5,390 nucleotides of DNA from Pseudomonadota bacterium (GTDB lineage Bacteria; Pseudomonadota; Gammaproteobacteria; Acidiferrobacterales; UBA6901): contig JAJXUF010000200.1 of NCBI GenBank assembly GCA_021783175.1, positions 1 through 5,390 of the forward strand, written 5' to 3'. Each line of letters opens with the position of its first letter. Positions within the stretch are counted from its first letter, which is position 1. The position numbers were made by a program, and so were the translations under genes. The notes under the pieces are model-generated. The model had not been told where the DNA came from and did no database searches. It saw only the letters and a program-made list of their open reading frames with translations. Shown here one piece after another: positions 1 to 5,050 of this stretch.

Positions 1-380
1 TCAACCCTTTCGCCGAGGGCGATCTCTGGCTGGCCGACGCCAACAACCTGTGGCATTCCGTCGACTCCGGCGTCACCTGGACGAAGCTGACAGGAACCTT
101 GGTGGGGACAGGAAACACGACCCAGCACGGCGCGATGAAAGTCGCTTTGGGCGTGCCTGCGGCGGGGTCATCCTACTCGGCAGCCGTCTACTTCGTGGGA
201 AGACTGCTCACTGGCGGAGTCTATGTCTACGGCGTGTATCGGTCTGACGATGCGGGAGCTCATTGGACCCGGATCGACGACGACAATCACCGTTACGGCG
301 GTGTTGGGGGCATCGTCGCCGATACGCGGGTCTATGGACGGGTGTTCCTGGCAGGTCGTGGAATGGACTACAACTACTGA
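1..380 (+). CDS. C-terminal fragment of a BNR/Asp-box beta-propeller protein, GH74 xyloglucanase-like (5' end outside window)
   Basis: The reading frame is open from the left edge (first full codon at position 3) to TGA at 378-380, giving 125 residues of a longer protein. Two Asp-boxes of the form S-x-D-x-G-x-x-W are visible: SVDSGVTW (57-80) and SDDAGAHW (243-266). These mark turns of beta-propeller blades in BNR/sialidase-type proteins. Between and after them the pattern LWLAD...LWHS, a PAAG...YFVG stretch, GVYRSDDAG, INDD-like RIDDDNHRYG and a final ADTRVYGRVFLAGRG resembles the C-terminal end of GH74 xyloglucanases and related proteins, where VYGRV(Y/F) followed by a short tail closes the propeller. 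GH74 enzymes cut beta-glucan backbones of xyloglucan, normally outside the cell. The catalytic aspartates lie upstream and cannot be checked, so activity and substrate are not supported. A non-enzymatic BNR protein is the main alternative. No T-rich terminator follows the stop. Confidence 0.75.
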   Translation, partial: NPFAEGDLWLADANNLWHSVDSGVTWTKLTGTLVGTGNTTQHGAMKVALGVPAAGSSYSAAVYFVGRLLTGGVYVYGVYRSDDAGAHWTRIDDDNHRYGGVGGIVADTRVYGRVFLAGRGMDYNY

Positions 381-465
381 ATTGCCTTTGTTAATCCGAA
401 GCGTCCCAGAGCATTGATAATGGCATCGATACGATTTTCACCCAATGTACAGTTCATGGCCGAAC

Positions 466-495
466 TTCAAAATCGACCGACAATTGCGATTTAAT
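466..495 (+). promoter_or_regulatory. Candidate sigma70-type promoter for the lipoprotein gene
   Basis: TTCAAA at 466-471 (4 of 6 to the -35 consensus) and TTTAAT at 490-495 (5 of 6 to the -10 consensus) are separated by 18 bp. Transcription would begin near 502, leaving a leader of about 45-50 nt before the preferred start codons at 545 or 554. If real, it rules out the ATG at 494, which lies inside the -10 element. The match is found by eye only. Confidence 0.35.
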
Positions 496-544
496 GCAGA
501 ATGACCGTCTTGGCGCAAGTTACCAAATCAACCACGGATTACGG

Positions 545-964
545 ATGCCCATCATGACAAGACATCTCCGAACCCTATGCTCCGTACTGCTTGTGCTTGC
601 CATGGCTACTGGCTGTGCGGCGCCCAGGCCAGTGCCGTTTCAACTTGTCGACTCCGAATCCAGGGTGCAAAAAGGGATGCTCTTGCCGGGCAAGCAGCTG
701 ATCGAAGCAATGGTTGATGGGCAGTTATATAAAGGGTTCTACATCTTTGCCAGCGGCGAGGCGTATTCTGAAACCTTCGGAGGCTGGCGGTCTTTTCCCC
801 GCGATACGCAAACGACTTACTCGTCCAATTCGGCGCGCGCGCAATTGGTATCCGACAAAGGACAACGTTTGAGCTGCGAATTCCTGCTCGAATCCAGACG
901 CGCCATCGGCGAATGCCATTCGCCTGCGGGTGCGGTTTTTCAATTGATTGCCAACGGTAACTGA
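545..964 (+). CDS. Small predicted lipoprotein of unknown function
   Basis: The protein is 139 residues if it starts at ATG 545. The N-terminus is a typical lipoprotein signal: basic residues (R6, R9), a hydrophobic run (about residues 10-22) and an ATGC lipobox with the lipidated cysteine at residue 24 (codon 614-616). Residue +2 is alanine, so outer-membrane sorting is likely by the Lol rule. The mature part has no motif I can name. A possible extracytoplasmic beta fold is suggested by alternating polar and aromatic residues (GQLYKGFYIF), and the end, with LSCEFLLES...GECHSPAG, has two cysteines that could form a disulfide around a short hairpin. ATG 494 would add 17 residues before the signal, has no ribosome site and overlaps a promoter-like -10, so it is unlikely. 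ATG 554 is as good as 545: each has only a GGA core, 6 or 8 nt upstream. The gene is probably monocistronic, between a same-strand gene end and a convergent neighbour. Confidence 0.8.
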   Translation: MPIMTRHLRTLCSVLLVLAMATGCAAPRPVPFQLVDSESRVQKGMLLPGKQLIEAMVDGQLYKGFYIFASGEAYSETFGGWRSFPRDTQTTYSSNSARAQLVSDKGQRLSCEFLLESRRAIGECHSPAGAVFQLIANGN

Positions 965-970
965 ATCAGC

Positions 971-1003
971 TGTGTTGAGGGTCGTGCAGCAGCCCGCAAC
1001 ACA
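971..1003. terminator. Stem-loop just after the lipoprotein gene (possible factor-dependent or bidirectional terminator)
   Basis: Perfect 7-bp arms TGTGTTG (971-977) and CAACACA (997-1003) enclose a further GGG/CCC pairing (979-981 with 993-995) across a single A/G mismatch, leaving an 11-nt loop. The hairpin starts 6 nt after the lipoprotein stop codon and lies between convergent genes. Neither strand has a T-tract after it, so it is not a classical intrinsic terminator. It could protect the 3' end or assist Rho-dependent ending. Confidence 0.5.
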
Positions 1004-1036
1004 TGGTGAATTTGACAGGGCGCCAGTTTCCCGATC

Positions 1037-1054
1037 GCAATTGTTTCCAATTGC
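1037..1054 (-). terminator. GNRA-tetraloop hairpin at the 3' end of the radical SAM gene
   Basis: GCAATTG (1037-1043) and CAATTGC (1048-1054) are perfect 7-bp arms around 4 nt. Read on the minus strand the loop is GAAA, a stable GNRA tetraloop. The hairpin begins 5 nt after the radical SAM stop codon (1060-1062, minus strand). There is no T-tract after it on the minus strand, so its role as a terminator is uncertain; transcript 3'-end stabilisation fits equally well. Confidence 0.4.
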
Positions 1055-1059
1055 CCCGA

Positions 1060-1905
1060 TTAAACCGTCACCCTCACATCCACACTCAGCCTGCGGATTC
1101 GTGTGGCGAAGCCTTCCATATGTTCGCTCGATAGTGCGGACAAACGCGGCGCCTCAAGCTGCATCGAAGGCCGCGCCAGACCGTACAACAGCACTCCCTG
1201 CGGCTTGATGCCGCCGCGCAACAAACCCTTCAGAAAGTTCACATAGTCGTCTTCGTCTTGCGCACTCGGCGCAATGCCATCCAGCGCAAACCAGCAGGTT
1301 TGCAGCCATGTGTTGGGACAGCAGGCGATAGCGGTGGTGAGATTTTGTTGCACTTTTTCCATGGAGATCCTGGTGTCATTGACGAGCGCCATGCCCGCTT
1401 CGCTGGCGCGATCCAGTTTGAACCAGACTTCGCCGTCGAGCGGCGACATTTGGCGCAAGCCCTGCTGCACGTTGTCGCGCTGCATGAGGCTGCCATTGGT
1501 GATAAGCACCAACTTGAGTTCGGCGGGTTTGTGCCGGGCGATGAGCCCGATGACTTCGGCGAATTCCTGCGCGCTGGTGGGTTCGCCGTTGCCGGAAATG
1601 GCGATGTCGCTGATGCGTCGCGCTTCGGGTGGCACGTGCTGCATGAAATCGCCGTGCTGCAATTCATGCAAAAATCCCGCGAGTTCCTGTTCCAGCAACG
1701 GCAGGTCTACTGGCGGTGCGGCGCCACGCACAAGCCCGGGGACCTGGCAGTAGATACAGCGCCAGTTGCAGGCATTGTTCGGATTGAGGTTGATGCCGAT
1801 GGAGACACCGCCGGCGCGGCGCGACACGACCGGATACACATAACGCAACCCGGCACTGTCGCGGCTGTGGTCGGTGACGCTCAGTCTGGGAGATTCATCA
1901 GTCAC
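1060..1905 (-). CDS. Radical SAM protein, MoaA/NifB/TYW1-like (COG0731-type), substrate unknown
   Basis: The protein has 281 residues. The radical SAM signature C-x3-C-x2-C is present as C46, C50 and C53 (CNWRCIYC, codons within 1747-1770) and should hold the 4Fe-4S cluster that cleaves S-adenosylmethionine. SGNGEPT at 104-110 matches the GGE-type SAM-binding motif, ITNGS at 135-139 and FKLD at 162-165 follow in the usual TIM-barrel order. C195, C196 and C204 are additional cysteines; there is no clear C-terminal auxiliary-cluster motif. No signal peptide is seen, so it is cytoplasmic. The order of motifs resembles the group loosely annotated as wyosine-synthesis-related Fe-S oxidoreductases, but wyosine synthesis itself is archaeal/eukaryotic and is not implied. 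The start is GTG at 1905; the nearby ATG at 1912 is out of frame and soon stops. No strong ribosome site is visible. It lies 93 bp downstream of nlpD on the same strand with no T-rich terminator between, so co-transcription with the surE operon is likely. Confidence 0.9.
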   Translation of the reverse strand: MTDESPRLSVTDHSRDSAGLRYVYPVVSRRAGGVSIGINLNPNNACNWRCIYCQVPGLVRGAAPPVDLPLLEQELAGFLHELQHGDFMQHVPPEARRISDIAISGNGEPTSAQEFAEVIGLIARHKPAELKLVLITNGSLMQRDNVQQGLRQMSPLDGEVWFKLDRASEAGMALVNDTRISMEKVQQNLTTAIACCPNTWLQTCWFALDGIAPSAQDEDDYVNFLKGLLRGGIKPQGVLLYGLARPSMQLEAPRLSALSSEHMEGFATRIRRLSVDVRVTV

Positions 1906-1998
1906 AAGTCATCGCCAATTCCCGCTGCCCGTTCGTCCCAGCCTGGCGAAGGGTGAATGGCAACGAACTCACCTCGATCAGCCTCTTGAATGGATTGC

Positions 1999-2946
1999 TC
2001 AAGATTTGACCAGCGGCAGGTACTGCGCCGGATCCACGGGTCTGCCGAACTTGCGGATCTCGAAATGCAGTTCGACCTGGCTGGCATCGGTATTGCCCAT
2101 CTCGGCGATCTTCTGCCCCTTGCTGACGTTCTGCCCCTCCTTCACCAGGATCTGGTCATTGTGCGCATAGGCGCTGAGGTAGGTCTTGTTGTGCTTGATG
2201 ATGATGAGTTTGCCATAGCCGCGCAATCCGCTGCCGCTGTACACCACCTTCCCCGATGCACTCGCCACGACAGCCTGACCGCGCACACCCACGATATCCA
2301 CGCCTTTGCGATTGTCGCTCTCGGAAAAACCGGCGATCAGCTTACCCTTGGTCGGCATGCCCCATTCCAGCGGCTCTTCATCATCCACTGCGTGTGCCGA
2401 AGCGCCCGCCGGTCTGGCCGGCACGGCAACCACAACCGGCGTCGCCGCCACCGCTGCCGCCGATTCGTTCTGCAGGCGTTCAGCCTGTACCAGGGCATTA
2501 TCGGTATAAACCAGTTTGCCCACCTTGGGGTAACTCTTGATCGCGCCCTGCTCGGGCACTTGCGAAGCCATTACCGGCCTCGGCGCGTCTTTGGGCGCCG
2601 AGCCCGCGACCTGGATATGCAGTTGCAACTGTTGCCCGATCTTGATCGCGGCAGGGTTGGCAAGATGGTTCCAGTCCGCCACGTCGCGGTAATCCACGCC
2701 ATTCAGGAAGGCAATACTGTAAAGCGTGTCGCCCTTTTGCACGACATATGTCCGCGTAACCGTCTCGTAATTGGAGTCCATGACCGGCGTCGGCTTTTTC
2801 GCTGCTGCTTGCGCCGATGAGCCCGGAGTCTTGTCGGCGCCGTATTCCATCACGGGTGCACGGTGCCCGTTTGGAGCGGTTGTCCCACAGCCCGCCAGCA
2901 ACGTGGCCAGCGTCAACGTTACCCACCGCAGTATCTGTCTATTCAT
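1999..2946 (-). CDS. nlpD: NlpD-like lipoprotein: LysM plus degenerate M23 (LytM) domain, murein amidase activator
   Basis: 315 residues. A lipoprotein signal ends in LLAGC with the lipidated cysteine at residue 20. A LysM peptidoglycan-binding domain spans about 67-111 (YVVQKGDTLYSIA...KIGQQL). A low-complexity Ala/Val/Pro linker (about 112-190) leads to a C-terminal M23 domain (about 196-312). In active M23 enzymes zinc is held by H-x3-D and H-x-H; here the first ligand position is R213 (RKGVD), and the first histidine of H-x-H is replaced by E292 (ELHFE), while D217, H262 (YAHN) and H294 remain. Loss of ligands is characteristic of the NlpD/EnvC activators, which switch on AmiC/AmiA/AmiB amidases at the septum instead of cutting murein themselves. 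RGYGKLIIIKHN and YLSAYAHND closely follow E. coli NlpD. The protein should sit in the outer membrane facing the periplasm. Its ATG overlaps the pcm stop by 4 bp (ATGA), so it is translationally coupled. Confidence 0.95.
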   Translation of the reverse strand: MNRQILRWVTLTLATLLAGCGTTAPNGHRAPVMEYGADKTPGSSAQAAAKKPTPVMDSNYETVTRTYVVQKGDTLYSIAFLNGVDYRDVADWNHLANPAAIKIGQQLQLHIQVAGSAPKDAPRPVMASQVPEQGAIKSYPKVGKLVYTDNALVQAERLQNESAAAVAATPVVVAVPARPAGASAHAVDDEEPLEWGMPTKGKLIAGFSESDNRKGVDIVGVRGQAVVASASGKVVYSGSGLRGYGKLIIIKHNKTYLSAYAHNDQILVKEGQNVSKGQKIAEMGNTDASQVELHFEIRKFGRPVDPAQYLPLVKS

Positions 2947-3599
2947 GCTTTCCCCATTACCAGCGGTACGAATTTCACGGCTTCCAGACGGCTTTCGCGA
3001 AAACCGGTCTCTTCACGCTCGATCAGATACAAATATTGTTCCTGGGTTCCCATCGGCAGCACCATTCTACCACCCACCGCAAGCTGCTCCCGCAGCACGG
3101 CGGAGAGGGCGGGCGCGGCACAGGCCATGATAATGCCGTCGAACGGGGCCTTATCCGGCAAGCCTGCGGCGCCATCCGCGTAACGCAGATTGACGTTGAA
3201 TATCTTGAGCTCGCGCAGCGTCTTCCGGGCGCGTTCATGCAAAGGTTGTATACGTTCGATGGAATAGACTTCTTTCGCCACCTTTGCCAGCACCGCAGCC
3301 TGATAGCCGCAGCCTGTGCCGACCTCCAGCACGCGGTTGAGTTGCTTGCCGTTGCGCAGCACTTCGGTCATGCGTGCCACGATGTAAGGCTGGGAGATGG
3401 TCTGCCCGTGTCCGATGGGTAACGAGACATCGTCGTAGGCGCGAGTCGCCAGGGCCTCGTCGATGAAAATATGGCGCGGCACTTCACTCATCGCCGCCAA
3501 TACCGTTTCGTCCCGGATGCCTTCGGCGCGCAATCGTTCTATCAGCCGGCCACGGGTGCGCGCAGAAGTCATACCGATGCCGACGTGGCGCAAGTTCAC
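2943..3599 (-). CDS. pcm: Protein-L-isoaspartate O-methyltransferase
   Basis: 218 residues, within the usual range of about 205-220. The enzyme uses S-adenosylmethionine to methylate L-isoaspartyl residues in aged proteins, starting their return to normal aspartate in the cytoplasm. The family block GHGQTISQP (63-71) and SAM-binding motif [12 protein letters not shown] (90-100) are intact, followed by an acidic strand end at YSIER, the APFDGIIM strand and the terminal FVPL (210-213) that closes the family fold. The start is GTG at 3599, overlapping the surE stop as GTGA; an ATG at 3572 (residue 10) is the alternative, but [20 protein letters not shown] N-termini are, from memory, common in betaproteobacterial Pcm. 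The gene sits between surE and nlpD with 4-bp overlaps on both sides, a tightly coupled operon order well known in Proteobacteria. Confidence 0.95.
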   Translation of the reverse strand: MNLRHVGIGMTSARTRGRLIERLRAEGIRDETVLAAMSEVPRHIFIDEALATRAYDDVSLPIGHGQTISQPYIVARMTEVLRNGKQLNRVLEVGTGCGYQAAVLAKVAKEVYSIERIQPLHERARKTLRELKIFNVNLRYADGAAGLPDKAPFDGIIMACAAPALSAVLREQLAVGGRMVLPMGTQEQYLYLIEREETGFRESRLEAVKFVPLVMGKA

Positions 3600-4345
3600 T
3601 TTTGCGTCCCTATCCAGGAACGAACCGCATCCAGCTGGCTGTATTGGGTAAGATCGATCTGCAGCGGCGTGATGGAAACCCGGCGTTGGGATGTCGCGAA
3701 GAAATCAGTGCCCTCGCCCGCATCCTGCGCTTTGCCCGCCGCACCGACCCAGTACACCGGCTGGCCGTGCGGGTTGCTGCTCTTGACCACCGGCTCGGCC
3801 TTGTGCCGTTTGCCCAGGCGCGTGACTTCCATGCCCAGCAGTTGATCGTGCGGAATGTCCGGCACATTGACGTTCAGCAGCCAGGGATGCGAATTCGCCT
3901 GTGTCATGAAGCGCTGTACCAGGTCCACCGCGACTTTGCCTGCCGTGTCGTAATGCGCGGGTTCATGCCGCGCCATCGAGATCGCGATGGCGGGAATGCC
4001 GAGCAGGAATCCCTCGGTCGCTGCGGCGACCGTGCCGGAGTAAATGGTGTCGTCGCCCATATTGGCGCCGGAGTTGATGCCTGACACCACGATATCGGGC
4101 TGCGTATCCAGCATGCCGGTGACAGCCAGGTGCACGCAATCGGTCGGCGTGCCGTCGACATAGTAGAAGCCGCTCGCGGCCTGGCGCAGATTGAGCGGAC
4201 GATTAAGCGTGAGCGAATTGCTCGCACCGCTACGGTCGCGTTCGGGCGCAACCACCACGACGTCGGCGATAGCGGAAAGGTGTCGAAACAGGCAAGCCAG
4301 GCCCGGCGCAAAATAGCCGTCGTCGTTACTGATCAGAATGCGCAT
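3596..4345 (-). CDS. surE: 5'/3'-nucleotidase SurE
   Basis: 249 residues from ATG 4345, matching the usual 247-253. SurE is a metal-dependent cytoplasmic phosphatase acting on nucleoside 5'- and 3'-monophosphates (also reported on short polyphosphate), linked to stationary-phase survival. It starts with the invariant [10 protein letters not shown]; the metal ligands D8, D9, S39 ([10 protein letters not shown]) and N91 ([13 protein letters not shown], 87-99) are all present, and VDGTPTDCV (63-71) and [11 protein letters not shown] follow in family order. The frame is open back to 4660, but the upstream 105 residues match nothing in SurE and the conserved N-terminus fixes the start at 4345. The ribosome site is poor: the 30 nt before the ATG are pyrimidine-rich on the coding strand and contain no AGGAG-like sequence. 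It is the first gene of the surE-pcm-nlpD operon; its stop overlaps the pcm start. Confidence 0.96.
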   Translation of the reverse strand: MRILISNDDGYFAPGLACLFRHLSAIADVVVVAPERDRSGASNSLTLNRPLNLRQAASGFYYVDGTPTDCVHLAVTGMLDTQPDIVVSGINSGANMGDDTIYSGTVAAATEGFLLGIPAIAISMARHEPAHYDTAGKVAVDLVQRFMTQANSHPWLLNVNVPDIPHDQLLGMEVTRLGKRHKAEPVVKSSNPHGQPVYWVGAAGKAQDAGEGTDFFATSQRRVSITPLQIDLTQYSQLDAVRSWIGTQK

Positions 4346-4365
4346 AGGGCAATAAGAAGCTGAAA

Positions 4366-4370
4366 AGGAG
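4366..4370 (+). promoter_or_regulatory. Strong Shine-Dalgarno sequence in front of a 21-codon ORF
   Basis: AGGAG is followed by 8 nt and an ATG at 4379, textbook spacing and a better site than any other gene in the window has. It may be chance in a purine-rich stretch: the same bases are the pyrimidine-rich leader of surE on the other strand. Confidence 0.3.
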
Positions 4371-4378
4371 AAGAAGCA

Positions 4379-4444
4379 ATGAATGTCATAGTCGTGTGCG
4401 ATCGTGTTAGCGCGCCAACCGCGGATCGCGGAAACGAATGTTAG
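4379..4444 (+). CDS. Possible 21-residue small protein antisense to the surE leader
   Basis: The ORF starts with ATG at 4379 and stops with TAG at 4442-4444. The peptide begins with a short hydrophobic stretch (MNVIVV) and contains two cysteines (C7 and the last residue C21); it is too short for a domain and I recognise no family. Support comes from the AGGAG site 8 nt upstream and a terminator-like hairpin 48 nt downstream (4492-4517) on the same strand. Against it, no good promoter is visible on the plus strand inside the start of surE, and a 21-codon ORF with such a site can arise by chance. It would be divergent from surE, with its start 33 bp from the surE start codon. Confidence 0.2.
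   Translation: MNVIVVCDRVSAPTADRGNEC
4419..4431. repeat. GC-rich inverted repeat in the surE leader
   Basis: CCGCG and CGCGG are perfect 5-bp arms around GAT. In a surE transcript started upstream this would be a short, all-GC hairpin about 75 nt before the start codon. It also falls inside the 21-codon ORF on the other strand. Confidence 0.3.
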
Positions 4445-4491
4445 CTGCCTTTCCGCTTTGCTTCCAGCCTGACGTGCCCGCTGTCCGATCC

Positions 4492-4517
4492 AATCCGGCG
4501 GGCCATTCCGGATTTTT
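4492..4517 (+). terminator. Intrinsic-terminator-like hairpin on the plus strand
   Basis: AATCCGG (4492-4498) and CCGGATT (4508-4514) are perfect 7-bp arms with a 9-nt loop, and the second arm runs into TTTTT (4513-4517) on the plus strand. On the minus strand no T-tract follows, so it would not attenuate surE. It fits the end of a short plus-strand transcript from the surE side, such as the 21-codon ORF or an antisense RNA. The stem is modest. Confidence 0.4.
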
Positions 4518-4560
4518 CTCCCCGCAGGCGACGGGATATGCTCGGGCTTGGCGCGATTCT

Positions 4561-4619
4561 CATCCATCAATAACCGGCAAATAATGCCCGCGCAAAACCG
4601 CATTGCTTCCGGATGGATG
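4561..4619 (-). repeat. Long-range inverted repeat, possible structured part of the surE leader RNA
   Basis: CATCCATC (4561-4568) and GATGGATG (4612-4619) are perfect 8-bp arms separated by 43 nt. Within the loop, AATGC (4583-4587) and GCATT (4600-4604) form a second nested pairing. If surE is transcribed from the AT-rich block near 4750, this nested structure lies in its leader. No known riboswitch is recognised. Confidence 0.3.
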
Positions 4620-4680
4620 TCTGGCATTGCGCAATTGTCATGCGTTCCGGCCTTCAGCACTGCCGCACGCGGCTGGACGG

Positions 4681-4700
4681 GGATTCTCCGAGGAGTATCC
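4681..4700. promoter_or_regulatory. 20-bp near-perfect palindrome, candidate operator
   Basis: GGATTCTCC and GGAGTATCC flank a GA centre; the two 9-bp arms differ by one position, so 16 of 20 bases are symmetric. This size and symmetry suit a site for a dimeric transcription factor. It lies downstream of the candidate surE promoter on the minus strand, where binding could block transcription. I do not recognise the regulator. Confidence 0.3.
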
Positions 4701-4752
4701 GAAATTTCCTTGCGCGGGCGAATACCCGTAATCTATGCATGGAAATTACATA

Positions 4753-4782
4753 ACAATATGATTTTATTTTATAAATTAGCAA
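4753..4782 (-). promoter_or_regulatory. Candidate promoter for the surE operon
   Basis: Read on the minus strand, TTGCTA (4782-4777) and TATTGT (4758-4753) each match 4 of 6 consensus bases with an 18-bp spacer. It would give a surE leader of about 400 nt. The block is so AT-rich that chance matches are expected; for example TTACAT (4746-4751) and TATAAA (4770-4775) make a plus-strand promoter-like pair in the same place. Confidence 0.22.
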
Positions 4783-4811
4783 AACCCCAATTCCACAATG
4801 AAGCAAATGGT

Positions 4812-4846
4812 TTAACTTGATCAGTTAACTCATTAATAATAATGAG
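4812..4846. promoter_or_regulatory. Two abutting palindromes upstream of the HDOD promoter
   Basis: The first palindrome is TTAACT-5 nt-AGTTAA (4812-4828), with TGATCA in its middle; the second is CTCATTA-4 nt-TAATGAG (4829-4846), with perfect 7-bp arms. They touch without a gap and end 18 bp before a -35-like TTGACT at 4865. The second is followed by an A-tract (4847-4852), not a T-tract, on the plus strand, so it is not a plus-strand terminator. Position and symmetry suggest operator or activator sites, or a bendable AT-rich upstream element. Confidence 0.4.
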
Positions 4847-4864
4847 AAAAAACACCGAAAAATG

Positions 4865-4892
4865 TTGACTTTTTGCTTGGCTTTGTTAGATT
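4865..4892 (+). promoter_or_regulatory. Candidate sigma70-type promoter for the HDOD gene
   Basis: TTGACT (4865-4870, 5 of 6 to the -35 consensus) and TAGATT (4887-4892, 4 of 6 to the -10 consensus) are 16 bp apart. A start near 4899 would leave a leader of about 150 nt before ATG 5051, longer than usual. This is the best promoter match facing the HDOD gene. Confidence 0.45.
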
Positions 4893-5050
4893 AAAAATCC
4901 AGAGGCGTGATTTCATTGAAAGGTTAGCCTTGTATAGTCAGATAATCGAACCGCAGATCATCATGCGTTTGTGCGCAATGAGTGGTCATTCAGGGATTTT
5001 ATCCTGTAGCGAATTATCGACTGGCAATTATTCAGTGGTTACGCGCAAGC

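Larger units (their letters stand above)
4346..5050. other. 705-bp divergent intergenic region between surE and the HDOD gene
   Basis: No long convincing gene is seen here. The part next to surE (4346-4735) is GC-rich and dense in inverted repeats; the middle (about 4740-4900) is strikingly AT-rich and holds promoter-like elements in both directions; the last 150 bp lead to the HDOD gene. Frames open across it (minus-strand extension of surE to 4660, plus-strand 4548-4820, plus-strand 4873-5064) encode compositions with no domain-like pattern and are judged non-coding. The individual sites are listed separately. Confidence 0.8.

Noticed and set aside
451..466. AGTTC/GAACT hairpin after the GH74-like gene as its terminator
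   Set aside because: The stem is only 5 bp with no T-tract and starts 70 bp after the stop codon; it is too weak to call.
494..544. Longer start (ATG 494) for the small lipoprotein
   Set aside because: It would bury the signal peptide 17 residues inside, has no ribosome site and overlaps the -10-like TTTAAT.
1258..1956. 232-codon plus-strand ORF opposite the radical SAM gene
   Set aside because: It is the antisense shadow of a gene with intact CxxxCxxC, GNGEPT and TNGS motifs; its own sequence has no family pattern.
1990..2820. 276-codon plus-strand ORF opposite nlpD
   Set aside because: Antisense shadow of nlpD, whose lipobox, LysM and M23 domains are unmistakable; high His and Arg content is typical of such shadows in GC-rich DNA.
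4346..4660. N-terminal extension of surE by 105 residues to an ATG at 4660
   Set aside because: SurE proteins begin with MRILxSNDDG at their first residue, the extension has no domain or signal pattern, and the internal start gives the normal family length.
4548..4820. 90-codon plus-strand ORF in the intergenic region
   Set aside because: It crosses from GC-rich into very AT-rich sequence, has no ribosome site, mixed composition without a domain-like pattern, and overlaps the palindromes and promoter-like elements.
4829..4852. CTCATTA/TAATGAG hairpin as an intrinsic terminator
   Set aside because: On the plus strand it is followed by As rather than Ts, on the minus strand no T-tract follows the hairpin, and the stem is AT-rich; a protein-binding dyad is the better reading.
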